Below, one piece after another: positions 25,116-36,430 of a stretch of DNA of 64,000 nt (the first letter of the stretch is position 1; each line of letters begins with the position of its first letter). The translations under genes and the position numbers were made by a program. This stretch comes from Rhyacichthys aspro (lineage: Eukaryota; Chordata; Actinopteri; Gobiiformes; Rhyacichthyidae), in contig CM072161.1 of the NCBI GenBank assembly GCA_036850595.1, positions 6,283,905 through 6,347,904 on the forward strand. The letters are read 5' to 3'. Under the pieces are notes generated by a model that had not been told where the DNA came from, did no database searches, and was given only the letters and a program-made list of their open reading frames with translations.

Positions 25116-26129
25116 GTATCTTTGGATGAGGAAGCAGACCTAAAATAATCCATATAACACTAGGTCCTCCATGTGGTGTTAGCTGGTGTCCTTTCTAGAG
25201 ACTTACACCACTTAGCCTTTAGCTGGTGTAACCTAAAATCTTGCATAAATAGAGCAGCTTAAGGTCGGGATACTCACTAATGTTCCCTACCCACTCACTG
25301 ACAACACACATGCTGTCAGTTTGTTGCCAAAATGACCTTTTATTTGCAGGATTTTCAATGTTTTGTGGTTAACACAGCTCCAGTGGTTTGCAAATGGTAA
25401 AAGTGTCAGCAAAGGTGAATACCTCCTCGTCTCGGGCCTCGAACTGCTGTTTATCGAGAGAGTTGCGGAGTCGTAGACATCTGTGAGCCGACAGTAGGTT
25501 AACGGAAGGGGCAGGGCTCGGGGCCGTGTTGGACTGATGAGAAGAGGGTCAGCGTGTTTCTGGACGACCTATTGCACCAGTTCATCACTCCTCTAATGTG
25601 CCCTAATGTCCTGTCACTGCGGCCAAGATGGTAGGGCCGCTGCTTTGTCTTGGAGCTTCGTTTGCTGCTCGCAGATACTTTCACAGGGCGTGTATCAACA
25701 TCAAACTCAGATTTTTTTAGGTGTAGATACCTCACAGAAAATATCCCAAACCTTTATAAATGTCAGAAAATAAAACAGGTGGCACAAAAGTTTCTCAAGG
25801 TGACTGGTTTTCATCTTAGACTTGCGTTAAGCTGGCAATTGTCCAGAGAGTGTTCCACCTCATGGCTTAATTCAGCAAATCTGGCACTGGCTTCTGCCTC
25901 AGTGAAAGGATAAAGAGAGGATAAAAATATTGCAGATTTTAAGGGTTGTATGGGAGGGTCAATAGGTTTACCCTTTTCAAGGAAAAAAAAAAAAAATCAA
26001 ACAGAGGAACACTGACCGTCTATTCCCAAGCACAATCCAGATTATTACTTTAAGAGAACACATTTTGCCACATTATTTCACGACTTTTAATATAGGCACA
26101 TTTCTATAATTGGACCTAACTGACTGTGA
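25116..26129. other. Non-coding stretch with a CpG-dense patch
   Basis: The part at about 25425-25690 is unusually CpG-dense for the window (ctcgtctcgggcctcg, gttgcggagtcgtag, ctcggggccgtg, actgcggccaagatgg). It includes a YY1-like ccaagatgg word. A 14-nt poly-A run lies at 25983-25996. The overlapping opposed frames at 25499-25735 (minus) and 25650-25913 (plus) show no domain. Confidence 0.45.
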
Positions 26130-26880
26130 ATGTGACTCCCGCTCCAGCGAGTATGTAATGTGTGCTCACAGACCTGAATGAGGCGTGGTGTTATTCCTTG
26201 AAGGTGTTGTTGTGGTCCAGCCTTGATATGCTGTGCCATTGTGAGCTGTTATTGAGCCTATTCATGTATTACCTGCTCCATTGCTTTCTAATGACAAGGA
26301 CAGAGGCTACCTGGGCGAACACTCATTTCTGGGAATTAAATGGTACCTGAACAATTGAAGATGTGCAGGCATTGGTGGTGTGAGATGACCTACTGACCGA
26401 CAGGGCGGGATCAGTGCTGGTTTATTCTGTGGCAGCAAAGGCTTTCATTTCAAAGACTCCTCAGTTAAAGAGGCTGCTTGTGTCAATCTGCTTTTCAATG
26501 GAGTTCTATTCAGGGCTGTTTCCCAGTAAGAAGCCTTAGTGCGTGGGCACGACAACTCAGAAAAGAATGGCTCGAGACATCTGTTTTCGTAACCATTCAA
26601 GCTCTTTGCCTGGAAGTGTGGCCTATGAATAGATTTCTGATGATTGTTACGCGTCTCTGACATGTTCCTTTGATCGAAACTTTGTCAGCTCACAGATGTG
26701 ATAACAAACCCGTTCCCAAGGCCAAAATAAGCTCGCTGACCGGTGTACCAGGATGCAGTGTGCTGTTCCAGTGATGCTAAATGGATTTACCTTCCAAAAT
26801 AAGATCAGGCATAATTACATTAAGTAACCAGATCAAATTATGCCTGGTTTTCAGGGATGTCAAGCTGGCAGCCTGCAAAT
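26130..26880. promoter_or_regulatory. Candidate conserved noncoding element(s)
   Basis: Balanced composition with several CpGs and words such as gcataattacattaag and gatcaaattatgcctgg. No simple repeats are present. The two opposed frames of 60-72 codons at 26445-26663 look accidental. It is inferred to be enhancer-like. Confidence 0.3.
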
Positions 26881-27589
26881 AGCACCTGTCCTTTTAAGCA
26901 TCTCAGGGATATGTGTGTGAGTTGGGGCAATGTGACACGTCTGGACAGGGTAACTCCACAGATATAGTCAGAAACAAGAATAAATTGAGGCGTTTTGCAT
27001 TCATAGATTTGGTATGCGGTTGGATTGAGTAGAGTTTTGGATGAATGAACTTGATAACTTTGAAAATTTCCACTAACTTTTCATATTTTTGCATTTATGT
27101 AATGGTTGCTGCATTGTGCCTCCTGGGGGCATTGTTGGCTCATATATCAAAAATGTTCGACCTAAATTGATAATCACTATATATTAGTAACTTAAGTAAT
27201 CATTTCATCATTTCATCTCTTTAGTTTGGATGAATCACAGCTTAGAAACTGAAATGAACCTGTTGGTGTATTGTAAACATCCTGGTTTGGAACCTCTTCC
27301 AGTCACCATGGCTACCACCAAGTTCAATACTACCTGACCAATCATAACCATTTATTTCCAGTGGAGCAGGCTTTGAGCATTCATCTGTTTATCTCTGGGT
27401 GTATGTTTTTCAAATGTTGTAGATCCTTGTGAATAATGGCACTCCCTGAATTCTGAATGGTTGAATGTGTCTTTGTTCCTTCTCCTGGAAATCAAATTCA
27501 AACCTTGAGACTTATTCTTTATAGTAAAAAATGTGGATATCTGGCTAGGCTACGTATATGTCTAATATACGTTGTAGTTAAGTTGTGTT
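26881..27589. other. Non-coding stretch, nothing recognised
   Basis: AT-rich. A word resembling the miR-30 5' arm (tgtaaacatcct) occurs near 27274, but no pairing arm follows. No gene is supported. Confidence 0.5.
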
Positions 27590-28040
27590 TCATGTATTTC
27601 TGTATTTGTTGAGGACAGTGCACATTAGTGAACACTTATATACATACATTAGGTTGTGTAGAAGCTAATTTCTATCTGTCGTCTTCAAACATTAAACGAC
27701 AAAAAACAACATAACATTAACAAACACACATAACAGCATGTAACAACACTATGTAAAAGGAAAAAATAACATCAGTACAATAAATAAGACTGCTTAAAAG
27801 CGGGCCACTACTTTAGCTTTAAATCATTTTTTAGCTGTTTTTAAAAGAAGTGAATATGCATCTAAGGCAGACATATTTAGTATAAAAGGTCTATCTGGAG
27901 ATTTACCAATCATGTGCCTGAAACACTAGGAATCACATAATTCAAGTTCAGGAGTGAAAGCATTATTATGACAGGAGTGTTTATAGCAAGTACAAATTTA
28001 AGAGTCACACGATGAACAAGAAATGAAGCAAAGTGGGACT
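27590..28040 (+). mobile_element. Interspersed repeat copy, left half of a foldback
   Basis: The phrase gttgaggacagtgcacatta at the start resembles a repeat frequent in percomorph fish genomes. The last 183 nt (27858-28040) are an inverted, diverged copy of 28420-28610. No coding capacity is visible. The unit is either one element with long inverted arms or two opposed copies of one family. Confidence 0.5.
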
Positions 28041-28419
28041 TTTTATTTAATACAATGAAGCAATAACCTCAACTGTAATGCTTTCTACTGATATCTTATA
28101 TGCTACATTTATAAAAACCCTGGGACCATGGTTGGGAATGGTCAAAAAGATTTTAAAATGTAAAACTACAACTACTACTTTACTTGGGTTGTATTTCCAC
28201 CTGATTATGTCCTACCTTTGGTAAAGAATTGTATTTACACACCCTGATTTTGTTACAGTTATGTGAATGGTGAAATGTAAGTACTGACTGTGAAGTACAT
28301 ACACTATATCTGAAATCATTTACTTACCCTACTTACATTGTTGCATAGGAGGTATAATGTAATCAATATGATATATAAGTGTCATTGTTTAATTGCTTTA
28401 GATAATCAGCAGAACACAC
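28041..28419. other. Spacer of the foldback pair
   Basis: About 380 nt of AT-rich sequence between the two inverted arms. No ORF, motif or second repeat is recognised. Confidence 0.45.
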
Positions 28420-28610
28420 AAAACTGAGGCCCATCATGCTTCATTTCTTGTTTGTCATGTGGACCTTAAAATTGTACTTGTGACAAACGCTCCTGTTATA
28501 ATAATTCTTTCACCCCTGAACTTTAATTATGTGATTCTTAGTATTTCAGGCACATGATTGGTGAGTCTCCAGAAGGACCTTTTACAGTAAATACGTCTCA
28601 CTTGGATGCC
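28420..28610 (-). mobile_element. Inverted partner arm of the foldback
   Basis: Read on the minus strand, this segment aligns to 27858-28040 over almost its whole length. Shared blocks include caatcatgtgcctgaaa, gaatcacataatt, aaagttcagg/caagttcagg, acaggag and acaagaaatgaagca. By-eye identity is high in blocks, with small indels. Both arms end abruptly at the same point of the unit (the gcatc/ggcatcc boundary). Confidence 0.6.
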
Positions 28611-28629
28611 TCCCCGAAATAAACTAATG

Positions 28630-29170
28630 ATTCAACTTTGAAGAAGTATTTCGCACGGTGACATTTTCCGTGTGGCGTTTTAATTTGCTAGATACCCGGC
28701 AGGCACTTTTATTATTCTCCTTCAGGGCAAATATTGCTTTGTGCGGCTTCCCTACAGGCGTCTGATTGATGTCGATGTGCAGGAGGGGTCTGGGTTCAAT
28801 ATCCACCTGAGAGCAGGAACTTTTCTCAAACTTGTTTCCAAAGCTGCTTCAACAAGCTAATTACCTCGCCCAAAACGACGGATCATCTATCAGGCCTCGG
28901 TGCGGTTCCGCCAAGCTTCGCCTTTCGTGATATATTTCCACGGGATCTCACTGGCCATCGGAGCCGTCACATCTGTCAGGTGTCAAAACATTTGTGGGCT
29001 TTTCATTCCACCTGTCACTGTAGTAAACGCTGTCACATTTCAAGACTTTTATCAAGGCGGAGCGCAGAATAAGACTCTCTTTGTGAGGAGGTGTCACAGC
29101 TCGACAGATACGGACCGGATTCGTTTCACCTCGAGATCGCTGCTGCAGTTTGATCACGGGTGTTTTTTTT
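28630..29170. promoter_or_regulatory. CpG-rich candidate regulatory element
   Basis: GC- and CpG-elevated compared with its flanks (for example caaaacgacgg, ctcggtgcggttccgcc, aagcttcgcctttcgtg). It contains a cluster of TGTCA/TGACA-type words at 28964-29040 (atctgtcaggtgtcaaaac, ccacctgtcactg, gctgtcacattt) and acaagctaattacc. Opposed frames of 98 and 69 codons cover it but show no domain. It is the strongest composition shift near the foldback repeat. Confidence 0.35.
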
Positions 29171-29916
29171 TCAGCTTTAAAATGTCAGGAAGTTGATTTT
29201 GACATCCTATATGTTGTAAAGTGTTCTGAACATTAACTTGAAATCTTGCGATAGTTTCTCTGCGTAATTATTTTCAGATATAACTTTTTTTTCTTCAGTA
29301 TATTAAGACCTTTTGTTGCCCTTTTAGGCTTTTATCAAAAATATTCTAGCAATAAAAGAGATGTAAAAAGTTTGACCTTCGCCTCTGTGGTCATGTCATC
29401 CTGTCACCAACTGCTTTCACCTAGCTCTTCAATTCTCTTTCACTGACGTTGTTATGCTGCATATTAAGCTAATATCATGCACCGGCAGAAAGTGTTTTGT
29501 AGCCCACGGGACTCAATTCAAGGTAATATGCGTCCAATTTTGCCCAGATACACTTGACAGAATCCAGCACAGAGCGGCGCTAACGGTTCTATGCAAGAGA
29601 AAACGTGAGACGCCACGATGAGTTAGCGTGCTCCTCTGAGTGTGGACTGATGTTTATTTCGTCGGCTTTTTCCACTCCCTGAAACAGTAACTGCCGCAGA
29701 CCAGAGGAATGAACGAGTGCACTTGCCGAACAATTGGTTACACTAATGGATCAATTTAGCTCGGAGGAAGAATGGGAAAGGCAACCCGCAGCTGAGACAG
29801 GTTTAGTGCAAAAGTGCTGACAGTTTTGGAGGTGATCACAGTAAAAGAAGAGTGAGCTACTGTGGCTTTTAATGATTCGGGTACAAGGCATAGAGAGACT
29901 TGGGGAGACAGAGTGG

Positions 29917-29917
<1 letters not shown>
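29171..29917. other. Non-coding stretch, part balanced
   Basis: The part at 29500-29830 is balanced, with CpGs (agcggcgctaacgg, cgtcggcttttt) and a ccgaacaattggttac word that suits SOX or homeodomain binding. It may be regulatory. No gene is supported. Confidence 0.45.

Positions 29918-29948
<31 letters not shown>
29918..29948 (+). repeat. (TG)n microsatellite
   Basis: 31 nt of uninterrupted TG dinucleotide. It is followed 16 nt later by a T19 run (29965-29983). Confidence 0.97.
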
Positions 29949-29949
<1 letters not shown>

Positions 29950-29964
29950 AGAGATACTTGAATC

Positions 29965-29983
29965 TTTTTTTTTTTTTTTTTTT
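29965..29983 (+). repeat. Poly-T run
   Basis: Nineteen T residues followed by acag, which mimics a 3' splice site. Together with the TG run it is best read as simple sequence. Confidence 0.95.
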
Positions 29984-29987
29984 ACAG

Positions 29988-32018
29988 AGCAGAGTCAGGT
30001 CTTCTCAGGTTGAGACTGTCATTTTATCAACTGCACACAGAAAAAGCTGCACAACTCTAAAGTGGATGTAAGCCGCTGCTGAACTGTACTAAATATCAGT
30101 GTTAAGGTTTTATAAAATGAATGCACCACTTATCTTTTGGGTGTTGCCGAGGGTGTATCCCAGCTGTGAAGGGTGTGAGACAAGCCACACAGTTAGGCCG
30201 AAGATACCGTACTGTATGTACAGGTACACAAGCACCTGCCCAACAATGAAGCTGTCTGTGCTCACAATGTTTACTTTTGTAGCTGATGAGCAGCAGCAGA
30301 CGCATACACATACAAGTATATCACCAGTTTTAATTGCAGAGCTAACACTTACAGACATACACTGCAAAATCAATATGCATATAGTGAGGGTGATATGGCT
30401 AAAAAATAAAATCTTTAAATTTTTTTAGTTTATGATTTTAAATGTTTTTCTGCCTTCCTAGTGACCTAAAAAGTAACTTCAAATGTATCATTCATAAAAA
30501 GTTTATTTTCTTTTGTTGCTCAAATCCAACACCAAACAACAATAGCAAAGCAGCAGCAGCATTGAGCATTCTGCTCAGAGTGTCTGTGTCACTGTGCTCC
30601 CCATTTTCTTTATAATCAACTGAATAACTGAAGTTCATTGCAAATTCAGTAAAAAAAAAACGGTCTTTTTTGCATTTATCTAGGGAACTTGGATACAACC
30701 TTTGACTGGTTTAGAAAGTGCAAATCACTCTCAAAGAACTCCAAAACACTGACCACAACAATAACCAAGGCCAGTGGTTGTCATTTTTCATCAAACTCCT
30801 TCTCACTGTCACAGCACAGGTTTTTTTTTGCTTCATGGATTTACTGTAAAACGATCTTTTGTGTGTGTGTTTCTATTCTGTTCTATTTGTACAATTCAAT
30901 GACTGTAAAAGGTTTTTTTTTTTCTGTAACTACCACATTCCAGAAACTCAAGAAGAACTAAAAGGGCAAGGGCAGATATTTTCTAAGAAAGCTTTAATGT
31001 ATGTCATTTAATGTAAACAATAAACTGCTGCAAATGTTTTATCATGCAGTAATGGCTAACTTTGTTTGTTGAATTGGAACAGAATTTGACAATAAATGAA
31101 ACACATTTGATCACTTAAATCAGGAGAGCAGCATGTGGTTGCAGATAGTCAGTTCAGAAAATGATTAGTCCCAGAGTGTTCTGGGTATTTTGGGGCAGGA
31201 CAGCTAAAAGCTCTAGACTCCACTGTAGTCACAGAAGCAGATGGTGTAGTGAGTATAAGCACATCTGAGAGTCCTTTATTCTGTGAACTTCTTAAGTCTG
31301 TGAATTTCAATAGGCAGGGTGTTGATTAGACTGCTAGTTTTTGTTGGGGGTGGAGGTGGACAAAGCTATTGGTGTTTATTATTCATGAAATGAAGATGAA
31401 ACTAGATTAAAACTAGATTCATCTGCAGTGAAACGGTTGTTTGGGGATAAAGGCTCACAGTGCATTAATCTGAGAGAAGTGGATGTATTAGTCATAATTA
31501 CTCTGAGTCCAAACTGAGCGGCTACATGCTACTACTTTGCCTCCTAAAGTTCATTAATTATTTCTGTTTTGAATGAGATGCTCCTACTGTATAATGGTTT
31601 CTTAAGGAGAATACAGTGGGTAATTGGTGTAGTCATTAGAGAATCCTATAGACATAGCTGGCATGACATTAAGAGCACAGAGGAGCTGTGTGTGCAGACT
31701 GACCTGACGGCTATTCACCAGCGAAATGATGAGAGAGATGACCTTTGGCTGTGAATGGAAAGAATGGAATACCCAGAAAGTAGATTTTTATTCTGATATA
31801 TGGTTGTATTGGTTTCTATATTATTCATACACACAAAGAGGAGATAAAATATTCATTGTTACATTTTGCCTGAATACCTTTCTTAATGCTTGCCCAGGAC
31901 TGAGAACACAAAGTCTCCATCATCATCTCAATGATAGTAGAGCTGAGATAGGAAGTATTTTGCAGCATTTTATGAACACATACTATGAACCACACTCTTT
32001 GAGGAAGAGAGTTCATTT
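29988..32018. other. Non-coding stretch, nothing recognised
   Basis: AT-rich, with poly-A at 30650-30660, a short GT run near 30860 and a small cccaga/tctggg inverted word near 31170. Frames up to 109 codons (30099-30428) have no domain. The 147-codon frame beginning at 31726 ends inside the repeat at 32019-32260 and is not a gene. Confidence 0.55.
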
Positions 32019-32260
32019 CATTCATCCATCTTCTTTGAGGGCTTTTGGAGAATGTCCCAGCTACTTTGGCCCGAGAGAGGGTAGAATAGCCAGTAAATTA
32101 CAGGGTAACACTTCACCTGTACATGCATTTGTTTGGGTGTTTGGAGGAAGCTGGAGTACCCAGCAATAACCACAGTAACCAAGGGAGAAAACAGAAACAA
32201 ACAGAAAGGCCGTGTTTAGAAACCACAAAGGAGCGCTAACCACTACCACCATGCACCCCA
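32019..32260 (+). mobile_element. Degraded teleost interspersed repeat (LINE/SINE tail type)
   Basis: The words cattcatccatcttct, atgtcccagct, gcatttgtttgggtgtttgg, aggaagctggagtaccc, agggagaaaacag, acagaaaggcc and gcgctaaccactaccacc occur in the fixed order of a repeat that is very common in fish genomes. The exact family (L2-like tail or related SINE) is not certain from memory. Internal deletions and substitutions mark it as old. Confidence 0.75.
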
Positions 32261-32489
32261 TTGTTATATAACCCTAATAATGCCAGTACTTTTTCTCACA
32301 ACAAACTATTTTATTCTATTTGTTTTGCTGTGTTGCCATGAAGTACTTATATTTCCCGATTCCCTGCATTTGAAAGCCACATTTGCCTCTTCAGTCCAAG
32401 AGTATAGTATAAAATATAGTAAAGCTATTATAAAAAGGAATAGGTCAACATTTTGCACTTGTTTAATCATTTTTTTCTCATGAACTCCC
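32261..32489. other. Non-coding stretch, nothing recognised
   Basis: Short AT-rich gap between the repeat copy and the next balanced block. Confidence 0.5.
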
Positions 32490-33040
32490 GACACCCTCCG
32501 TAGCCCCAGTGGTGATGATTGTGGTGATTGTTTTCAAGCCATCATGTGCCTCTATTAATAATGTGGGCTAACACTAGAGCCATTTAGCATCGCAATACAG
32601 TTGGACCCCGAAATAACAACTGAGAAAATATTCTGGCTCTAGATCTATAGGGCGGTGAAGAAAAGCCATCTTTGTTGTGTTTTCATTTGGCCGCCAAGTG
32701 CATGTCGATCAATTGCTGATGTCAGACAATGTGGTGATAATGGGATGCCATGTGGCTTGCCAAGAGCTCCCCCACCTCACGAGCACTCAATCACCGCATT
32801 GTCCCAGCAGAGCACATTGATGGTCATGTACATTCATATATGCCATGTTTTGCATTCATCGCCTGGAGGGGGGTGACAGCTGCGAGTAACAGGCTCTGAA
32901 TCAGCCCTTTGTGGCACAGACATGCAGATACAGTGTAGGACGGCCATGGGCTTGTGCAGCACAAGTTCTGCTCATGTCCTCCTCCGGCTTTCATTACTTT
33001 CGCCCATAGTGAGATCATATTTGCTTTGCCAATTAATTAC
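32490..33040. promoter_or_regulatory. Candidate conserved noncoding element
   Basis: Balanced block with ggtgatgattgtggtgattg, cgatcaattgctgatgtcag, gtggtgataatgggatgcc, acattgatggtcatg and ggggtgacagctgcgag (MEIS/TGIF-like TGACAGCTG). It has no simple repeats. The frames on both strands are short and unremarkable. It is one of the clearest enhancer-like islands. Confidence 0.4.
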
Positions 33041-33469
33041 GTCTTAGCCCTTATCAGAGCGAGCACTGGTGGCTATAGAGTTAGCGGGGAACAGTAGTTG
33101 AGTTGTGTGGTTAGTTGAACAAGAAATAAAGGTTCTTATTTATTTTTACGTATATTGAGTCTTTGGCAAACAGAAAAGAAAAGTTAAAACAGTAATGGCA
33201 TGTTTGCAAGTGTCAAAGAATGAGATGGAAAATAGATTGTGCAGCAGTGTTGTGACATTAATCTATCCAGACATTATAAACTATTTTTGCTAATCTGGCA
33301 GTAAAAGCACAATAGCTGTAAAGTATATAAAATGTGTAGTAAATTGCAGTATAGATACCATGAATGTTAAGATATTATTACACTGTAACTATCCCCTCCG
33401 TTGTGGCTCTGGGTGAACACATTATATGTAATAATATGTTTCTCTCCTGAACATAATGAGTGTTAAAAG
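33041..33469. other. AT-rich non-coding stretch
   Basis: Nothing is recognised. Confidence 0.5.
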
Positions 33470-33830
33470 TGCTCAGCAGACTGACATTAAATCTAACGAG
33501 AAATCGCAGCGGCGCAGATTGACATATCACGTCTTGTATGGATTTAGCCTAAAGGTTACAGAAACCTGCTAATGACTCAAACGCCTGCCTTGTGTGTGAA
33601 ATAATCCCTGCGACGGAGGTGGACGAGATAAAAGCAAGTGCTCTCTTGTCATTTAGCCGGTTGCTGCTGTTGTGTCCTTGAGCAAAGCGGTGAAATGCAG
33701 ACAGAGCGATGCCACCGAAGACAGTTTGTTCTACGCAGCGGCAGGAAATCAGTCACATTAAACAGATCCGAATGTCATCCAAGCTCCTGACATTTTCCAA
33801 GTTTAGATTTGAGAAACCAGTGAAACGTGC
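33470..33830. promoter_or_regulatory. Candidate conserved noncoding element
   Basis: Balanced block with CpGs (tcgcagcggcgcagattgac, ctgcgacggaggtggacg, ctacgcagcggcagg) and ctgctaatgactc. No repeat or ORF is present. It is enhancer-like by texture. Confidence 0.33.
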
Positions 33831-34619
33831 AACCCTCATTAAAGTTTCATAAAGCAATTACTGAGAAAGAATGCACATATTTGAAGATAATATCCAACAT
33901 CCAATGTTGTTGGGCGGTTCTGAAAATGGTGAGAAAATATTACTTTGAAAAGAGGAAAAGAAAGTGTTTTCCAAATGAGGATATTCAGATAGACCTTTCC
34001 ACAACAACAAGAGTTCTGTCCTACTCCTGCAGCATGGGTCACAAGTGCAAGTGTGGTTTGCTGTCTTTCCTGATTCTTCTCTGAGCTGTGATTGACTCAG
34101 AGCTACACACGCACTACAAAAAATGTCCCTTGCATGAATCATTTTGATGCACAGGCATGGGGCAGTTTGTTTCAGATACACACACCTCCACATTGTTGTA
34201 GAGGAGCAACGGTGTGGAATAACGGGGATTAACACAGTTCCACGGGGATTACCACAGGGCAATGTTTGTTATTATAGTTGATGAATGAAATTAAATGAAA
34301 CCAGTGTAGTGTTAGATCCTATTTTAGTGGTTATTGCACACAGACAGGGTCAAGACACGTCAAACAACTCAGAACGGTCTAAAAAATGATGCATTTCGTA
34401 CTTACACTTTAAATACAAGCAGTAGGCCATTTACAACCAGATGTACCGTCCATGATTCGTCCTTTGGTTTGCTTGGTTCATGTAATTTTTAGATTTTTTG
34501 GACCTAATGGTTAGACTTTACCCAAGTTTTAAGCTTTTAGAATTAGTCATTGCTTGTCTCGTGCTGATAATGATTAATTCTCTGGTGAAATTGCACATTT
34601 CCTACAACTAAATGAAAAT
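33831..34619. other. Non-coding stretch with a short tandem pair
   Basis: It contains a two-copy 20-bp-period unit at 34222-34257 (acggggattaacacag and acggggattaccacag). Frames at 33827-34084 (plus) and 33858-34262 (minus, 134 codons) overlap on opposite strands without domain features. Confidence 0.5.
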
Positions 34620-35470
34620 TTCCGATTACGCCTCCCATAGCCGGTCTCAAATCCGTGTGGTGGACGGCATTGATAAATCATGAGCAATCCATTAAGTTAA
34701 TTTTAATAAGATATCCAATGAGCGGGGCAGGGGGCAGGTGCGTGCCACCCGGATATCCGTAATGAAAATGATGGGGAGTTTGAATTGGTTCAGACTGGGC
34801 TCCGGTGGAAAACAGAATAAATCTTAGCAATTGCATTCTGCCCAAGGAGAGAATGGCCCTTAAATGGGAGATTAATTTAGGAGTGCATCTTTTGCCAATC
34901 ACTCCAAGTGGAAATGTGGCGAAATGACAAGAGTAGGTGCGTAAACTGTAGCTCGTCCACACCAATCAATGACAGTTAATTAAACAGGGACAACGGGGTA
35001 AACAACATATGAAAGCACCTTTAATGGCGGCCCACACACTTTTCACCATTGTAAATAAAGATTCACAAGCTATACAGTAAAACCTCACCTCCAAGCAATG
35101 TCAGGCCGCGGCGTTTTATTGTTTGCCGTGATTTAGAATTCTTATCTTGAGCCGCGAGTCCAAACTATCGAGGCAGAAGACAATAAAGTCAATAAGTTTA
35201 TAAATTAAAGTGGATCCCGAGTTTGCTCACTGTGAAAAGTAAACAATGCTTGCACTCACTCATCTGCAGGGAGCGGTGGCTTTGCAGGCGTTCCGTAAAG
35301 AAGAGCAACAGCGGCCCCTCTGCGGGCATGCGTCAGATGGGAGCACTTGTTGCCGCTTTGTGGCTCAAAGCTTATTTAAATGGAACGGCCCTCGATGCTG
35401 TCAGACTCTGCGGTAAGTCTTGGAGCGAGCGTTATGTCTTCCCAAAAGAAGCAGATGAATGCTAATGGTT
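34620..35470. promoter_or_regulatory. Large candidate conserved noncoding element(s)
   Basis: About 850 nt of balanced, repeat-free sequence. Words include ttaagttaattttaataag, gagattaatttagg, accaatcaatgacagttaat, tgacagttaattaaac and, in the second half, CpG-bearing gtcaggccgcggcg and tatcgaggcag. The density of homeodomain, PBX/MEIS-like (tcaatgacag) and CCAAT-like words is high. The 95-codon minus-strand and 80-codon plus-strand frames inside show no family signature. Confidence 0.42.
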
Positions 35471-36372
35471 CACTGAATACATAAATGAGACGGGCGAGAA
35501 GAAATGGCATCTAATTACCCTGAAAACAATTAAACTCGTACTGTCCCACTTACTGTCAACAGCTCGTTAGCAGTTTTCAGATTAATGGGCTTATTCACCT
35601 GAAAAAATGTAGTTAGCTCTTGTCACTGTGTCCAAGTGACAGGTTTTTACAATAGATTCTACACTTCAAGTGACATTATGATGCTTATACACAGGCGGCT
35701 ATTAAGTCTTGTCCATAATATTCTGTAAAACAATCTCAACTGTGTTTTGGACTGTTTTGATTGAACTTGAGGATAAAGCAGCTAAGGGGTAACTTGGTTG
35801 TGCAGATTTTCAGGTCAGTGGTTGAGTGGTGTCACCTGGCAAATCCAACAACAACAACAAATCCAATAGCGGCTCACATTTTAGTTGTTTTTAGAGTTTG
35901 TCTTGTGTAATTTGGACATTTGATGGATCCTGTCCACTTTCAAAGGGTAAAAAACACCTGTTTTTGGGCATCCTCAGTTAGCAACACCCAGTAAAGCAGT
36001 AAACACAGTGGGTAAAGGTATAATCTAAGCTACCTGAAAGGAACATGTATCACTTGCTTGATATAAAGACAGACTTCCTTTTAGTTAAATAGAAAATATA
36101 ATAAAAGTGATGTTTTATCAAACCAGACATCTCAGCTTTAATTTCTGATTTGCTTTTTTGATGTTGTGCTCACCGTCTTCAACTCCCAGCTGTGCTTCGT
36201 TGTGTTCTGCACTGTGGGGCAACATTGTCCCATCAAACCCACTGTGAATAAACAAAACAGAAGCTGTGCATCAGAATAATTACCCTTTTGATGAGGGTGT
36301 GGGCAAAACAGGCATAAATTCAGGTTCTTTTCTTCTGCAAACAAGGAAAATGAAAGTCATTTCTGAGCCACA
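35471..36372. other. Non-coding stretch, nothing recognised
   Basis: AT-rich, with a short (CAA)n run near 35848. No gene or mobile element is recognised. Confidence 0.5.
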
Positions 36373-36410
36373 GAGGGTGGGCAGTAACTAATAACATTAC
36401 TCAAGTATGT
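36373..36410 (+). mobile_element. 5' piece of a 'tactcaagta' repeat
   Basis: The phrase gggcagtaactaataacatt followed by actcaagta matches the start of a repeat common in fish ('gggtagtaactagttacatttactcaagta'). Its continuation appears after two other repeat pieces, at 36611-36720, so the element is interrupted. Confidence 0.6.
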
Positions 36411-36430
36411 GATTAACATGCCTCAGTATT

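Noticed and set aside
27270..27310. miR-30-like word tgtaaacatcct
   Set aside because: The seed and next bases match the miR-30 5' arm, but the rest differs and no complementary ggatgtttac-type arm follows within hairpin range.
29965..30066. Poly-T plus acag as an acceptor with a gtaagc donor at 30067
   Set aside because: The tract is a homopolymer next to a TG microsatellite, which mimics a splice acceptor; the donor is weak.
31726..32169. 147-codon open frame on the plus strand
   Set aside because: It runs into the degraded repeat at 32019-32260, and its translation has no protein-family features.
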